Both the position numbers and the translations under genes were made by a program. Under the pieces are notes generated by a model. It saw only the letters and a list, made by a program, of their open reading frames with translations, ran no database searches and was not told the origin of the DNA. A DNA stretch of 6,477 bases from a candidate division LCP-89 bacterium (GTDB lineage: Bacteria > Electryoneota > B3-LCP): contig JALGZU010000166.1 of assembly GCA_025774735.1 (NCBI GenBank), forward strand, positions 1 through 6,477, read 5' to 3'. Below are positions 4,406 to 6,477 of the stretch, in pieces (the first letter of the stretch is position 1; each line of letters opens with the position of its first letter).

Positions 4406-6477
4406 ATGGCGGAACAGCCGCGCAGGCGCAGCATTCTTTTGGTAATTTTCCCCTTCTTGCGTTGGTTTAAATATTACAGCCGGCAGCAACTCCGCGCAGA
4501 TTTCATCTCCGGGTTGACCGTTGCCCTGGTGCTGATTCCCCAATCGATGGCTTACGCCCAACTCGCCGGCTTGCCCCCCTATTATGGGCTCTACGCAGCC
4601 CTGCTGCCCCCTTTGATCGCCTCCCTCTTCGGTTCCAGCAACCAGCTCGCAACCGGACCCGTCGCCGTCGTCTCACTCATGACCGCCACCGCGCTGGAAC
4701 CGCTGGCCACCGCTGGCAGCGCCGAATATATCGCCTACGCTATACTACTCTCAGTGCTGGTCGGCCTGTTCCAGTTCTCACTTGGGGCCCTGCGACTCGG
4801 GCTGGTCGTCAATTTTCTCTCACACCCCGTCGTCAGCGGATTCACCAACGCTGCCGCCATTATCATCGCGACCTCTCAGCTCTCAAAACTCTTTGGAGTC
4901 TACGTCGATAAGGCTGAACACCACTACGAAACCATCTACCGGGTGCTGGTCGCCGCCGTCTCCTTCTCCCACTGGCCCACGATCGTCTTCGCTGCCCTCT
5001 CCTTCACCATTATGGCCGTCCTCAGAAAGGTGGACCGCAGAATCCCCAATGTCCTGGTTGCCGTGGTCATCACGACCCTGATCTCCTGGGCGGTGGGCTT
5101 CGATAAGAGCCAGAGTGTGAGTATCAATCAGATTCCCGGCGAAAATGTACGGCAGGCCATATGGACCTATAACTCGTCCATCAGCCAGTTCGAAGCTAAA
5201 TCGGAACAGAAGGTCACCTTGAGGTCCCACTTGAAAGAGGTGCAGAAGAACTTCGGTGCTAACTGCTCCGAAGCCTTCAATCTCGAGGCGCAAATTTCGA
5301 TCCTCGAAGTCGAAATGGATAAACTACAAGAGGAGGGCAGCGATTATAGAACCATCCTGCGTACCTTCCGTTTTGAAAACGCCGAAATTCCTGGTGCCGG
5401 TTTGATCTATTGCCTTAAAGGCGAACATCCCCCCGGGTTAACCGGGGATGGCAGAGCCTGGCGACTGCGGGTCGGCAACGATCACCTGGATGAAGCAGCC
5501 TTGCCGTTTATGGCTGGAGGTGCGGTCGTCGGCACCATCCCCAGGGGGATCCCTAAAATCGCCTTGCCCCGACCCGATTTCGGAGTAATGCTGGACCTGC
5601 TCGCCATGGCTGTGATCATCTCCCTTTTAGGCTTCATGGAAGCCATCTCTATAGCCAAAGCCATGGCGGCTAAAACCGGCCAGCGCCTTGATCCCAACCA
5701 GGAATTGATCGGCCAGGGTCTGGCCAACATGGTCGGGGCTCTCAACCAGAGTTACCCGGTCTCAGGATCCTTCTCTCGGTCTGCCGTTAACCTGCAGGCC
5801 GGTGCCGTCACCGGGCTGTCAAACGCTTTCAGCAGTATGGTCGTGGTCATCACCCTGGTCTTTCTAACCCCGCTGCTCTATCACCTCCCCCAGGCGGTGC
5901 TCGCCTCCATTATCATCATGGCGGTGATCAACCTGGTCAACCCGGCCGGATTCGTGCACACCTGGAGGGTGCAGAAATACGACGGATATACCGCCATCAT
6001 TACCTTTGTCTGTACCCTGGCCTTCGCCCCCCATCTGGACAAGGGCATCATGATCGGCGTCGTGCTCTCTTTGGGGCATTTTCTCTTCCGCAACATCAAG
6101 CCCGATATGGCTGTCCTCTCCAAATGGACCGATGGCACTTACAGAAACGCAGATATCCGCAAGCTTTCCAAATGCCGGCATATTGCTGTCATTCGGTTCA
6201 ATAACAGTCTCTTCTTCGCCAATGTCAACTACCTCGAAGAGAAGGTCCTCGAACCCATCGCCTCCATGCCCCTGTTAAAACACATCCATGTCGTCGGCAA
6301 TGGCATCAACGAACTGGACGCCTCGGGTGAAGAGATCCTCTCCCAGTTGATCGATCGAGTCCGCGAAGCCGGTTATGACTTCTCCATGAGTGGATTGAAC
6401 GACAATGTAATCGAAACCATGAAACGGACCCACCTCTTCGAAAAGCTCGGCGAAGACCATATCTACGGCAACGTTGC
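4406..6477 (+). CDS. SulP/SLC26-family anion transporter with STAS domain and a periplasmic insert (3' end outside window)
   Basis: The frame is open from ATG 4406 to the right edge: 690 complete codons without a stop, so the last part of the C-terminal domain is missing. This is an inner-membrane anion permease or symporter; family members carry sulfate, bicarbonate or other anions, and the substrate cannot be assigned. Family marks are PPYYGLYAALLPP (57-69), the substrate-site loop SNQLATGPVAVVSLMT (78-93), the TM7 stretch IPNVLVAVVITTLISW, VVGTIPRGIP (374-383), LLGFMEAISIAKAMA with E412 and YPVSGSFSRSAVN (450-462). Residues about 590 to the edge form a cytoplasmic STAS domain with ELDASGEEI, the usual position of the D-x-S/T-G loop. 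SulP proteins are usually about 550-600 residues; this one is longer because residues about 236-371 hold an extra segment with two amphipathic helices (heptad positions L293, I297, L300, M304, L307) and a short GDGRAWRLRVG-containing part. The gene is transcribed away from the two peptidase genes and has no partner gene in view. Confidence 0.95.
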   Translation, partial: MAEQPRRRSILLVIFPFLRWFKYYSRQQLRADFISGLTVALVLIPQSMAYAQLAGLPPYYGLYAALLPPLIASLFGSSNQLATGPVAVVSLMTATALEPLATAGSAEYIAYAILLSVLVGLFQFSLGALRLGLVVNFLSHPVVSGFTNAAAIIIATSQLSKLFGVYVDKAEHHYETIYRVLVAAVSFSHWPTIVFAALSFTIMAVLRKVDRRIPNVLVAVVITTLISWAVGFDKSQSVSINQIPGENVRQAIWTYNSSISQFEAKSEQKVTLRSHLKEVQKNFGANCSEAFNLEAQISILEVEMDKLQEEGSDYRTILRTFRFENAEIPGAGLIYCLKGEHPPGLTGDGRAWRLRVGNDHLDEAALPFMAGGAVVGTIPRGIPKIALPRPDFGVMLDLLAMAVIISLLGFMEAISIAKAMAAKTGQRLDPNQELIGQGLANMVGALNQSYPVSGSFSRSAVNLQAGAVTGLSNAFSSMVVVITLVFLTPLLYHLPQAVLASIIIMAVINLVNPAGFVHTWRVQKYDGYTAIITFVCTLAFAPHLDKGIMIGVVLSLGHFLFRNIKPDMAVLSKWTDGTYRNADIRKLSKCRHIAVIRFNNSLFFANVNYLEEKVLEPIASMPLLKHIHVVGNGINELDASGEEILSQLIDRVREAGYDFSMSGLNDNVIETMKRTHLFEKLGEDHIYGNV

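Noticed and set aside
4304..4561. Minus-strand open frame overlapping the SulP start and upstream region
   Set aside because: It covers conserved SulP N-terminal codons and the regulatory region, and has no family resemblance.
4883..5293. A 136-codon minus-strand open frame inside the SulP gene
   Set aside because: The plus-strand SulP frame is unbroken and matches the family throughout; the antisense translation resembles nothing and has no ribosome binding site.
5864..6181. Two overlapping minus-strand frames opposite the end of the SulP membrane domain
   Set aside because: They are antisense to TM segments and the start of the STAS domain of the transporter; no independent support.
1..6477. 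tRNA or rRNA genes, CRISPR repeats, insertion sequences, phage attachment sites
   Set aside because: No cloverleaf-like stretch, regularly spaced direct repeats, transposase-like frame or long terminal inverted repeats were seen on either strand.

Overview
The window looks like a piece of a moderately GC-rich bacterial chromosome, probably from the FCB superphylum (Bacteroidetes-like candidate phyla such as Eisenbacteria, Zixibacteria, Latescibacteria or KSB1-type lineages). The main reason is the secreted peptidase in the middle. It ends in a type IX secretion (T9SS) / FlgD-Ig-like C-terminal sorting domain of the 'HPDPFNPTTTI ... SGMYPYRL ... KMLLIK' type that is common in those lineages. 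Assignment below superphylum is not possible from this window.

There are three real genes, and two of them run off the window edges. On the minus strand, positions 1-1901 hold a secreted M28-family zinc aminopeptidase with tandem fibronectin-III-like domains and the start of a further alpha/beta domain; its 3' end lies beyond the left edge. Upstream of it, also on the minus strand, 1986-4100 encodes a secreted, complete multidomain M23 (LytM/lysostaphin-type) metallopeptidase with a beta-propeller-like N-terminal region and the T9SS sorting tail. An 84-base gap separates the two and carries a near-consensus sigma-70-type promoter, so the M28 gene is probably transcribed on its own, perhaps also by read-through.

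A 305-base AT-rich divergent intergenic region (4101-4405) follows. It carries a promoter for the M23 gene with a 12-bp perfect palindrome just downstream, a CRP/FNR-like palindrome, a small inverted repeat and a weaker forward promoter candidate. On the plus strand, from 4406 to the right edge, is a SulP/SLC26-family anion transporter with a C-terminal STAS domain. It has an unusual insert of roughly 110-135 residues, predicted to be a periplasmic coiled-coil hairpin plus a small folded segment, in the loop joining the two halves of the transporter.

The three genes do not form a recognisable pathway: two secreted hydrolases sit next to an unrelated inner-membrane transporter. No RNA genes, CRISPR arrays, mobile elements or obvious transferred segments were seen, and no clearly new multigene system is visible. 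The points most worth following are the SulP insert, the M23 domain architecture and the regulatory palindromes in the intergenic regions.
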